A DNA stretch of 64,000 nt, from assembly GCA_021234155.1 (NCBI GenBank), contig JAJEKV010000035.1, forward strand, positions 9,312,779 through 9,376,778, in the 5' to 3' direction. The position numbers were made by a program, and so were the translations under genes. Below the pieces are notes generated by a model that was not told where the DNA came from, searched no databases, and saw only the letters and a list, made by a program, of their open reading frames with translations. The DNA is from Isoetes taiwanensis. Taxonomy: Eukaryota > Streptophyta > Lycopodiopsida > Isoetales > Isoetaceae. Shown in pieces: positions 12,845 to 23,565 of this stretch (its first letter is position 1; every line of letters begins with the position of its first letter).

Positions 12845-13790
12845 GAGGCGGGGTTCTATCACCGCCTACAATTGTGCATGTATGTGGCCTAAAAGTTTGT
12901 CCCAGCGGATGTGTGTGGTGGGGTGGTATAGGCCTAGTAATGCCAAAATAAATGTGCACTTGGTTAGGGTTCAGCCACGGCGGTGTATGTTTAACTTTGA
13001 AGGTTGGATTCTTAGGGTTGTCTGATGATGATCCCGACGTGGTAGAACTTGTGCCTATCGTGTCCTCCACTTTGTCTGCCATAAAATGACAGGATAAGCT
13101 CACAATAATTGTGTGAATGAACCAGTAAAATTGGCTTCCATGTACACTTGGAACGCTATACTGGTTGTTGCCTAAAAATTTCCACAAACTAGGAAAGGGT
13201 TCTATCTATACAAAGTGTGCATGTATGGCTAAAGTTTGCCCAAAGAGGGATGTGTGGTGAGTTGGTATAGGCCTAGTAATGCCAAAATAAATGTGCACTT
13301 GATTGAAGGGACACCAACCGGCGTGTATGTTAACACAGGAGTTAGTTCTTTGAGATTTATCGATGATGATCCCGGCGTGGTAGAACTTATTACTATCTGA
13401 TAATCTTCCACTTTAATGCGCCATGGAAACAGCGAGGATAAAGCTCCACAATAATTGTGTGAATATATGAACCGGTAAAATTGGCTTCCTGCACCTTTGA
13501 GGGCTATATCTTGGTTGTTGCAAAATGTGGTGATTTGGTATGGAAAGCGTGGTAGAACTTGGTGAGTTGGGTATGCGGAGCTAGTAATGCCAAAATAATT
13601 GGGGGGTTCAAACCTGGCGGTGTAGCTTTGGGAGTTAGTTCTTTGGGGGTTATCTGATGATAGTCCTAGCGATGGTAAGAACTTGTGCCGTGTCCTCGCA
13701 CTTTAACCGCCACGCAAGGCAGCAGATAACTCCACAATAATTGTGAGTATGCACCCGGTAAAATGGCTTACATCCGTTGGGCAAAACTTT
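12845..13790. repeat. three degenerate tandem units (about 300-350 bp)
   Basis: The same series of phrases recurs three times in order. GTTCTATC opens units 1 and 2; CTAGTAATGCCAAAATAA occurs near 12,932, 13,272 and 13,581; CACAATAATTGTG and GTAAAATTGGCTT are in all three, the last copy being slightly altered. Starts are near 12,851, 13,197 and about 13,540. The third unit is shorter and more diverged. Such tandem blocks are often found inside LTRs or promoter regions of retroelements, but no flanking element was identified. Confidence 0.8.
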
Positions 13791-13799
13791 AGCCATACA

Positions 13800-16700
13800 T
13801 TGAGAAATTTTAAGTCTCTTTTCATCCCCACAGAATCCTCAATGGAATGGCTACCCTCTATTAACTGCAATTGTCGGCTGCTTCATTACTATCATTAAAG
13901 ATGTATGAATGGGTTCACTAGATAGATCTTGTGAGCGAACCCATTGCTAGAAAAAGTTTTGAATCGGGTTATGGACAAAGTTATAATAAAAAATGATACC
14001 TCTGGAAGTTAGTTGCAAGCTGCATTGATGCAATTTCTCCCCATCCCCAGAATGAGATATCTGGAGCTCTTCTCTTATTGAATGATTTAAAAGGCGGCTT
14101 ATGGCACATTTTAAGCATCCCTTAATGGGACAAAATGTGATCTCATTTTCCTCTGAAATACATGCCTGAGGCAGGAGTAGAATCGCCTCGAGAAGTCCCG
14201 GAGAATTTTAAGGTAGTAAAAGTGTACTTTCAGAATCAATTTAGGGGACCAAATGTTGTCGAGCACCTTTTTGGGAGTTTGAGGTTTTAAGGGCTAGAGA
14301 GGTGTAAAACCTAGAGAGAGAAAGTGAGGGAAAATCAAGGGGAGAAGCTCTGCTGCAAGAGCGGTGAGAGCCTAGAGAGAGAGTGAGGGGATTTGAGCAT
14401 CTAAGAAAGGAAAGCTCTGTGAAGCAGAAATCTGACTAAATAGCATATTTTGAATTGTTTACTCAATCTCAAAAATAGTTAAAAGCCAAAGATTAGCACT
14501 GTAAAGTACAAATCTATAGATTAGAAGGAAGAGTAAGCAATGATTTGCAACTTTTGACTCATGTTGATTAGGTAAAACAAAGATTCATAAGTTCCAAGAA
14601 GACTCCAATTTGACTTTATTGGTGCAATAGATCAACAAAGTTTGAAAAGGGTTTGTTTGGCCTGATAAGCAACTGGTTCGGACACCATAATCAATGATGT
14701 TGTGTTAGCACCAAATGGACCAATTTTTGATGTCATTCATTTAGGATTTGGAAACTTAATGTTGTGATATTCCTACATGGAAGAAGAGCTAGAGTTTTAG
14801 ATACAGAGCTTATTAGTTATTTTGATGATGTTTCAGATGCTTCTCATGGCATACCTATCTACTCTCACTACAATATAGAAATCTAGATCTCGCAAGGATA
14901 TCCATGACGCTCGATCAGCCGCATGACCTGCTAAAGCCCCATGATCTAAAAGCTTGCACTAGGAGTAGATCATGGCAAAAGTATAAAGCAATATCCTTCT
15001 AATCTGCCAAAATATCCTAGGGCTGAAAAATAGGAGAGCCCCACTTGTTTCTATAGATTTATCAGAGAAAACTTCAAAGGTCAGAAGCCCATATGGAGCT
15101 AAGAATGCTATTTAGATAAACTCACATCCTTCCTTGCGTTTTCTTTTTGGGGGTGTAGGATACTCATGCAGAAACTCAAACGTGGGATCTCACAAAATAC
15201 CCCAATGCACACACATGTGAACAGGGAGCTTGAACCTCATAAGACTATCAGAAATATAGATCAGAAACAAAGCCTTGCCATACCTACAATATATTGATGG
15301 AGATGATAGTTGATCCATGCAAAGGAAAGCTACGAATTATCTGACAAACAACATCTAACGAGAAGAAAGAAAATCCATCGAGCCTGATCAATATACCTAT
15401 GTCTTTGTTGCAGCCGCAAGGCTTGAGCTGAGATCAAGCGTGCCCGCCACCTTGAGCTGCTAGCATTGCCCTCGATAACATAAATGTCATGTGGGTTCAA
15501 TTCTGGGCACAGGTCAATCTCGCATTGCCACGTGGCGAACATTTTTTCAACGAATGTTGCCCTAAACTGCAGTTCGAGATGTCATCATCGTTCCAATCTA
15601 TTTTCACCTGCATTCTTCCTTCTACCTTGCATTCTGATTGCATCCTAAAATGCCTTTCTTGTATACGAAAGGCCTGGTAAGCATAGTAAGTGTTGTGATA
15701 TATGACGTCCCCTACTTCATCTACGATGCTCCCATCGTATCGGAAGGCGGAGTTCATTCCCCTGGCAGCCAAGCTGACAGAGGCCATCCACCTGACACCA
15801 ATCCCTTAGCAAGGAATCGATGAGGAAGAATGGACAGGTCATTTGCCCCGTCTTCCCTCGGGACCGTCCTAGCTGCGGAAGCGTAAATAAATGTAATCAC
15901 ATGACATCAAATACAAATAGAGCCACCTCGAAGGGTGGTTTTACCATAGCATACATGTATAAGCACATCAGTAACATCATCATCAAATGGAAGATCCTAC
16001 TTAAGGCTCAGACTGTAGGGGTATGGACTGACGGTTTGGGTCTTTAGAAGCTATTGCAGACATAATTTATGAGAGTGGATTGGGCTGGCATAGGAACATG
16101 GTTGTCGGGCTCTCCATCCGCCCCTCCTGTGCATACTTTGCAGAATAGGTTGAAGAGTCTTGGGTCTGGACAGTAGCCTGCCAGGTGCGTAGCCAAGGGA
16201 GCTACTACTGGGTTTCATCTCCCCAGCCCCGATGAGGCAGGAAGGGGATCACCCTCTCCAGAGGCACGCATGCCCATCACAAGTGGCTAGAGGGCCACTA
16301 CCCGTCTACGACTTGAACCTCATTGAAGGCGATGCATCACCCAAGAGGTGTCGAGCCCATGCCTTGCCCACACGCGGTGGCAAGCCATTAGGCCTAGCCC
16401 GCTAAGATCCCTAGTAGGCTTTTCACACCAGAGGGATCAATCTGCCATGGGACATGTCCTTCTTATTCCACCGGTCTAGCCCCGCCACTCACAACCAGGC
16501 GGGCTCTTATGCACAGGCCATATTAATTGGGAATTAATGAGGCTATCTAGTACATCTACTACTGAAGCTTTCAGGGTCTCTATCCCCTTTCCAATACATA
16601 GGAGTGCGCATAGAATAGAACATCATCATCAAAGAACTGAAATACAGAGTAACATCTAATCTATCTACCTAAACATACATGGTTAGGTTCCTTTGTTAGG

Positions 16701-17500
16701 GCTTGTGATCTCTGTATCTATAAGGCCGCTAAGGTTGATCTAACATAATATCCCAGCTCATTGCCAGACTAAAAGTCGGCATTGCACAACAGAATCACTA
16801 GTTACTTGATCGCTTGCTCCCGCGTCTCGAATCGCGTCCATGCCTTTGCTTGGATCAAAGGCAGCTGAACCTGGATGATGTATTGTGCAAAGGCGGCTTG
16901 GGGGCGTCTGGCAATGCGAACTAGCAGCTTGGCTTGGCCGGAATGGCCCAAGGAAGCTGAAATGCAAAAATGCAAAAGGTTTAGGGTTTCCCCTTTTGTT
17001 CTTTTTACATGACATTTTAGGTTTAGGGTTAAAGGACATATGGGGTTTTGCCATGAGGCAAGGGGGTTAAATGCATAGGTTTATAGACATGTGCAACATA
17101 CGAGGTTGCCCCCTAGGGTGCAACCCTTTACGGTTCCCAAGTACATGTCATCAAGGTGACATGTACGAGTGGCGTGGCAGTACAATATATGTATTTGGAC
17201 CGTATATTATGCTGGAATGTAACATGATCCATGGCAGTTGGATGAACATGGGAATTTGCCCTTGTTATATATCGAGCCAATGGTTTTTATTTACTTTTTT
17301 AAATTTGAAAAAACGTAGAAACGTATATGTATCAAGTATAGGTCGGTCTTCAGCCCAGAAATAATAGCAATGTATTTTTTAAGAATAGAAAACACACAGC
17401 ATTATATAAGGAGTGATAACAAAGGCTAAATTTCAAATATCATTCAATTGGATATTGATTAAGATTCAATACTAGAGAGATGCATTGAATAATATTAGTG
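13800..17500. other. intergenic, no supported gene
   Basis: Nothing with a recognisable domain was found. On the minus strand at 15,340-15,790 two ORFs (96 and 70 codons) give a fairly protein-like sequence that could be a captured gene fragment. They overlap in different frames and match nothing I recognise. 16,080-16,510 is locally GC-rich without ORF support. 14,270-14,390 is purine-rich (repeated CCTAGAGAGAGA). Confidence 0.5.
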
Positions 17501-17511
17501 ATTAGTGATTA

Positions 17512-18697
17512 TGGCAAAGACTAAATTTCAAACATCATTCAATTGAAAAATGACTAAGCCTCAATATTCCTTTCTTCCTGGCTATGGGCTCCATACAAGT
17601 TCATCTCAAAGGATGTAAAAAAAATTTGCAATTAATATTAAGTGGAAATGGATGTTATGCTCTGGCCCATAAATTGCAACTCCTTAAAGGGCATTTATAT
17701 ATCCCCAGTCATTTTTATGACAAACTTAAAGGGCATTCAACTCTAGCCATTCATGTGACAAATTCAAAGGACATTCAAGCTAGTCATTCACGGATGAAAT
17801 GGCATCCAATGGATGTAAAAAAAATTGCAACCCTTTAAGGAATATGTAAATCTTATTAGATAGCAAGTAAATACTTGAATTAGTATTAAGTGGAAAATGG
17901 ATGTTATGCACTGGCCCATAGATTGCAACTCCTCTTGTGCTCTTTCTTGTACTTAGACCTCTTGGTCTCCGTGGATGATAAAAATCAATTCAATGCAATT
18001 CTCTTGTCTTTAAAACACGGTCCTTGTAACTTATTTCGATCTAATTGCCCACTGTTGGATCGAGCTAAGGTTATTTTCCGTAATCATCCGAATACTTTTT
18101 TTTGAGGAGTATTCCAGTGATTATCATAATAATCTCATGAATATTCTTTTCAACAAAAGATGTTGTCGCGAAATCTGTCTGACACAGCTCTTGTTGAAAA
18201 TATGTTCCAGCATATCCATCTCTCTGTTCTGGCATACCCTATTTTGAACCACATTTTTCTTTAAAATAGAATGGGCCATATGCTCTATCAGGCCTGTGAA
18301 AAAAGAATCCGCAAAATGCCCTTTTAGGAAGGGGTGTTCAATCAGGAGACCAAAGCCATGCCAGAAAAAACTATGGTTATGGCTATGGAACTGGAGCAGA
18401 CATAAGCTTAAACCCATTTACAGAGGTCGGATTTGGTTGGAAGAAGAATGCAGGGGAAATCCTGTTGCAAGACGGCAAAAGCGTGACAAAGGGATACAGT
18501 GTATTCGAGCTCTAGTTGTTTATTTTTATAGATCTGGAGCTCTTTTCCTTTGATAGATCTTCATATACTTTTAGAATCATCTTTCTCATTTTGTTTCAAT
18601 GAAAACTCGGACCAAGGCTTCAATCCAAACATGATGCTAGGGATTCGAAACCCACCTGTTAATAACATTGATGCACCCTCGTAGCTAGAGATGGTGG
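17512..18697 (+). repeat. copy 1 of a 1.15-kb direct repeat flanking the LINE
   Basis: The sequence from AAATTTCAAACATCATTCAA to ACATTGATGCACCCT recurs in the same orientation and order at 28,460-30,175. Shared landmarks include GTGGAAAATGGATGTTATGC, TTGTACTTAGACCTCTTGG, AGACCAAAGCCATGCCAGAA and TCATCTTTCTCATTTTGTTT. Differences are mostly substitutions and small indels. A shorter local duplication (CAAAGRCTAAATTTCAAA) opens this copy. The repeat ends in TGCA in both copies, which would suit an LTR, but no primer-binding site follows. Confidence 0.8.
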
Positions 18698-18949
18698 TCA
18701 GTTTGCTTCCTCGATTGGAACTAAAAAGAAAAAGCCAAATACACAATACTTGCAAGGATTCAACAATAAACTAATAATAGCTCAGACCTCGGTTTAAGGC
18801 AGGTCAACTCTTTCCTCTCAAGGATCATGACAACCACCCCCTCAACCTCCTGGTCTCGAGGGTTATTTGCTATACTCCCCTTGAAGGGAGGGTTAACCCC
18901 CTCTTCTTTTCCCCAGTATAAATTACGAAGTTTTGTTTTCCTTCTAAGG

Positions 18950-20060
18950 TTATTTCAGGAAAGAGTGGAGAAAGAAAAATGAGCATGCAAAAATGTTGGA
19001 AAAAGTCAAGGTCCTGGTTAATCCAACGAAACTCTAAAGGACCACAAGAAAGGAAAAGACCTGGTCCAACGTGAGAGCCTGCTCATTACTCATTACTCCA
19101 GCACACTTATTAAGGAGCAATGCTCTCATTACAAATGAAGCATGTATTCCTCCAATAAATAGTTATCCCGAGTCTGTAGATTCGGATGTCTCTATAGGAG
19201 GAACTAAGTTATTCAAAGGGGAATCTTCCATGGAAGGAGAGGTACATATCAGCCCCACTAAAATAGAATTTAGAACTCCTGTAAACTCTGAGACTCCCAA
19301 AGAGCAACAGGAACAGTTATCTGCACAAGTAGTATAGAGATGCATGAAATTCTATTGAATCTCATGGAGAAGCAAGAGGACTAAGGCCAAAGACTATGTT
19401 CCTGACACTTCTGTAGTTCTATCACCCCCTGCTAAATGTGATGGGCAGTACAAATTCTTTACAAGATCTCCCATCTATTTTGACAATGTTGAAGGAGAGT
19501 CTGATAAAGGAACAAGGGAGTTAAGGTTGTCTTCAAATAATGAGAGCCTAACCAATGACCTTATAAGTCCAAAGAGCCAAGGTGTGGTTAATAGCAATCA
19601 GCAAGATCTTCCAAGACCATGTGGCCTGGAAATTGATCTGGACAGATCAATAGGTCAATAAGCCCACATGATCAAGTCTTGACTTCCAATGGAGTATCTG
19701 ATAACGGATTGGAAATTGAAGTTTCTGATGAAGAAAGGGATAAGGAAGATGAATTTTATACCCCATCAAAGAAAGAAGATGCTAAGAACTAAACCAAAGA
19801 CCCTATAAGTCCAAGTGGTCAGGGATTGGTTAAGAGTAGCGAACAGGATAGTTTATCCCCAGGTGGCCTGGAAATTGACCCCCCTTAAGCAGAACAATAG
19901 GCCAATAAGTCCACCTGGCAAGGTTTTGGCTGCCAGATCTGTCAAAGGGAAAGAAAACAAAGAGCCTGATGGTAAAGGGATAAGTGACAAACAAGGTTGC
20001 AAATTAAACGAGAGTGTTGCAGCACTCCCGTTTCAAAGATTCCCTTTGAAAAAACAGCAT
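18950..20060 (+). pseudogene. acidic ORF1-like region upstream of the LINE ORF2, broken
   Basis: Several overlapping plus-strand reading frames (for example 19,071-19,337 and 19,815-20,180) encode hydrophilic Ser/Pro/Glu/Lys-rich protein. An internal duplication of about 130 bp is present (near 19,555-19,680 and 19,795-19,925), each copy reading PISPxxQG, then a Gln-Asp pair, then GLEID. A phrase DEFYTPSKK (near 19,750) recurs as DKFYTPHTKK just before ORF2 (23,450-23,480), which suggests both belong to the same ORF1, split by a later insertion. Function as a LINE ORF1 (RNA-binding partner of ORF2) is inferred from position only; no zinc knuckle or RRM is visible. Confidence 0.4.
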
Positions 20061-20739
20061 GCTCTTAAAATTGGCCTTTTTTGGATAAACTTGAGAATTT
20101 TAAAAGGTTCAGTTTTTTTTTTCCCTCATTTTGGCTCCTCGTTAAGTGGCAAGTTTGTTTTGTGCAAAGAAACATCTTGAAAATGGCAAAATGTAGACAT
20201 GAATACATAATCTCTAAAAGTGAGATATGAAGAACTTCAAAATAGAGAAGAAAAAATAATAATTCTCTCTTTAAATTTTTTTAGTACATCAATTTGGCAC
20301 CCTCTAAATTTGGTGCATATTGAACAATACGCTTGTCAGACGTTGCAACTGGGTATCTGTCCCAAGTTTCCACATTTAGTTGTTCCATCAAACATGTTCC
20401 ACATTCTATTGGCGGAATAAAAAACAAAAAAAAATAATCAAGTAAATAAATGAACACTAGACACATAAAACAAAAAATGTAAAAACAAAAGTGTATTCTG
20501 GAATACACTTTTGCTTTCCTGATAAAGCAAATGTGTATTCTGGAATACATCTTTGCTTTCTAAGAAATCAAATGTGTTTTCCAAAACAACGTGTTGCCTA
20601 TGTATTAAGGTTTAGAGCTAGCTTACTTGTGCAATTCCATGGACATTTCTTACCCTATTCCAGAATACAAATCAAAAGCCATATTTTCGAATCACCTGCA
20701 CCCCACACCTGTTAAAATTGTCATCCTGCATTCTGAATC

Positions 20740-21110
20740 TATGAAGAATGGGTGGCGACTTAATGTGAACTGAAGAATGGATTGAAGAATGGATGGAGAC
20801 TTAATGTGAACCTGAGATATTCATGATGTTATTTCCTTGTCTTTGTCTTTGTGCAAAAAAGAAGCAGAGATGTTGACATAGAAAGTCATTAAGCCCATCA
20901 AAAGTACTAGTTTATTTCCTGCTCCTTTTACAGAAAGGAACATGGATATAGAACTCATTAAGCCCATCAAAAGTACTAGTTTATTTCCTGCTCCTTTTAC
21001 AGAAAGGATCATGGATATAGAACTGTATGCCTATGGTGATATGCATTGTGAAAGGAAAGATACATGGATATAGAACTGTATGCCTATGGTGATATGCATT
21101 GTGAAGGGAA
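20740..21110. repeat. short tandem duplications
   Basis: Three neighbouring duplications: GAAGAATGG...GACTTAATGTGAAC near 20,740-20,815; a roughly 70-bp unit containing AAGTACTAGTTTATTTCCTG near 20,882 and 20,955; and a roughly 50-bp unit containing ATGGATATAGAACTGTATGC near 21,010 and 21,062. Such clusters are usual for noncoding transposon interiors. No protein is supported here. Confidence 0.8.
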
Positions 21111-21119
21111 AGATGGGTA

Positions 21120-22560
21120 TGTACGAACATTCAATAAAGACATGTGGCATGTTTGTACCTCGTCTAAGTTATTGTTGGCATATTTGTACCTCGTATTAAG
21201 ATGTAAACTGTAAAATGAAAGGAAGGAGAAAAAGCAGATCAAAACATGCTGATATTTCATTGATTTTGCATTCCCTTCAAAGTTGTACATTAACTTTTCA
21301 GTTTGGCGTACTCATTTTCCACTGGAATGGTGCTTTTTAATCTCTAAGTTCTGGTCAAAGTGGCTTTCCATTACACAGCTTAATGGGTTCGCATCTCTCC
21401 CCATCAAAACTTTATTTTAAGGACATGTACATAAGCCTTGCCTTTCTGAAAACATATTGCAAGAGAAGTGTAAGAGGATATGAAGATAAAAAAGATAGAC
21501 AAGAAGTAGATACTTTAGCAATTGTAGAAATTGAGAAGGTGAAATAAAGTAAGAACTGCATGGTTTAGATAGAAAATATAGAACATGTAAGGGGATGAAG
21601 GATGATGCAAACGAAGACGAGGCAGCAACATGACAATTGATGTCAAACGACAATGCCTGCTTGTTGGTTACGCTTGTTGGTTCTGCAGATAATGGCAAAT
21701 GATATCGAATGAAATGCTTAAATGCAAATAGGTGAGAAAGCAGAGACGCAGTCCATTTCCAGACTTAAGTTTGTAAAAACCATGCCACACAATTAGTTTG
21801 ATGCAAATAACATACAGTTTAAGGGGAAAGATGGCTAATGCCAAACAAAAAAAGGGTGTCAGGACATAAATTATATCTGAAGTGTGGTAGGTGTAGATAA
21901 AGGATCCAAAGGAAGATGGAAGCCTTGGAAGATCACTAAGGATAAGAGATACGGTTGTAATGCCCTCTACGAATCAAATGAACTTTTTGTCCATCTTGAG
22001 AAAAAAGCCATGGAATCTTAGACGATCCTACAGAAAAAAGCCATGGAATCTTAGTGCAAATCAAACGACAAAGAAACAATTTGTGCTACCTATTTGTGAA
22101 AGTGCAATCAACCGACAAAGAATCAAAAGACAATGATGTTCAAAGATCACCTGTTTTGAGACTTTGCTTGCAGACTTCCCTTGCAGACAAAGATCTCTCG
22201 TTTTGACAAAGACATTCAGAAGACCTTGCAGACAAAGACCTGTTCAAAGATCACCCATTTTGACAGACCTCCCTTGCAGATAAAGATCACCTGCCAGAGA
22301 GGTGCTGCCAGAGCTGGGTATGGCAAAAAATCCGCATCTAAGGGAGGCGACATGGAGTCGGGAGTCGACATGGTAAGCAGAATCCTAATGTAAAAAATAT
22401 TTGTGTCCTTGTTTAATTGTTGTAGCCAGCGCCCTAGCTTACCATGTAGGTAAAACCCATACCAAAGCCATGGCCACACTGAAACGGGAGCTCGAGGTTT
22501 CTACAGAAAGATCGCCGGAACAAATTCTGCAGAAAAAACACGTCTCTGTCCCTCTGGAAA
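21120..22560. other. insert between LINE ORF1-like part and ORF2, no gene
   Basis: AT-rich, without a supported ORF. Small local repeats occur: AAAAAAGCCATGGAATCTTA twice near 22,000-22,050, and TTGCAGAYAAAGA words several times at 22,170-22,285. The stretch is best read as part of a sequence inserted into or evolved inside the LINE region. Confidence 0.5.
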
Positions 22561-22615
22561 AAAAAAAAACCTATTCTGGAATACAAAAAGTATTCCGGAA
22601 TACATTTCCTTGTTT

Positions 22616-22702
22616 TTTTTTAACCACGATCCAGTATCCCACTTTTTTTTGAACCACGATCCAGTATCCCACTTTTTTTTTGAACCACGATCCAGTATCC
22701 TC
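22616..22702. repeat. 30-bp tandem repeat, three copies
   Basis: The unit AACCACGATCCAGTATCC followed by CAC and a T run is repeated at a 30-bp period (22,622; 22,652; then 22,683 after one extra T). The copies are almost identical, so the expansion is recent relative to the surrounding decay. Confidence 0.9.
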
Positions 22703-23379
22703 AATACATTTCCCTCTTTTAAGAAAAATTGAAAGGTTCTCAAAATTGAAATGTTGTTGGTTTGCTTTTCCCTTTCGCTTATCTTTTCATTATTTAGAAC
22801 TTTGTTCCTGTATCCCCTCATAAAAACAAAAAAACAGAAACAAAAAAATTGCATGGTCATTGAAAATGCCGAAAACCCAGAAAACTTGGAAAATTGCAAG
22901 ATCATTGTTGAGTCTCAAAAACTTGTACAGCAAAAGTGTATTCCGGAATACACTTTGGATTTCGAGCAAAACCAAAAGTGTATTCTGGAATACACTTTGA
23001 CTTTCAAGAAAAGCAAAAATGTATTCCGGAATACACTTCTGTCATCCTCGAATAGCAAAAGCGTATTCCGGATTACAATTTTGGTACTTTAAAATATTAT
23101 ATCATTAAAAAATAATTCATTGTAATCTAAAAGTATCATTTCTGGAATATAATCCGAGCTAACAAAATGTTGCGTAGGATGTACACTCAAATTAGTGGTT
23201 TTCTCTAAAAACACACTTCAGGTAAATTCTAATTGTTGGGAAAAGTGCACTTTGACATAGTCAATTTTCTCTTTGCACAAAAAAATGAGTGATTTTGGGG
23301 GGGTCAAAATGCAATTTTATGACCAAAATAATTTTTTTTACCTCATTTTAGCTCTTTTTTTGGAAAAAAAAAGGAATCT

Positions 23380-23565
23380 TTGAGGAATATTCCTTTTGCT
23401 CCCATTTCAATGATTTGCTCCCGTTTAATATGCAACCTTGTTGACAATGAAGATAAATTTTATACACCCCATACTAAGAAGAAAGGTACCAGATTAGTGC
23501 AATTTTCTGAAAACAGCCCTGCCTTAAACCTGAGAAGTCAAGGCAAGAAGAATTCCTTTGCTTAA
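23380..23565 (+). pseudogene. end of LINE ORF1-like frame
   Basis: This frame ends in TAA two bases before the ORF2 start codon at 23,565, a usual ORF1/ORF2 arrangement. It contains the DKFYTPHTKK phrase related to DEFYTPSKK at about 19,750, linking it to the ORF1-like block upstream. No enzymatic domain is visible. Confidence 0.4.

Larger units (their letters stand above)
20490..23078. repeat. dispersed array of the palindrome TGTATTCCGGAATACA
   Basis: At least eight copies of a perfect or one-off palindrome occur: 20,490-20,509; 20,531-20,550; 20,655-20,670 (partial); 22,571-22,586; 22,589-22,605; 22,935-22,954; 22,978-22,997; 23,020-23,038; a ninth degenerate one lies at 23,061-23,078. 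The centre is CCGG or its deamination product CTGG/CCAG. The copies at 22,935-23,078 are spaced about 42 bp and are often preceded by GCAAAA, giving a loose tandem unit. The arms pair with each other, so each copy could be a dimeric protein-binding site or a small hairpin in RNA. Confidence 0.8.

Noticed and set aside
16080-16510. GC-rich block considered as rRNA or organelle-derived DNA
   Set aside because: None of the conserved rRNA or plastid gene sequences I know could be recognised, and no tRNA cloverleaf was seen.
17512-18697. calling the flanking repeat copies LTRs outright
   Set aside because: Both end in TGCA and copy 2 follows a purine tract, but there is no TG start, no primer-binding site and no gag-pol between them.
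22935-23078. regularly spaced palindromes considered as a CRISPR array
   Set aside because: Eukaryotic plant context, spacers are not unique, and the repeats are perfect dyads dispersed over 2.6 kb without cas genes.
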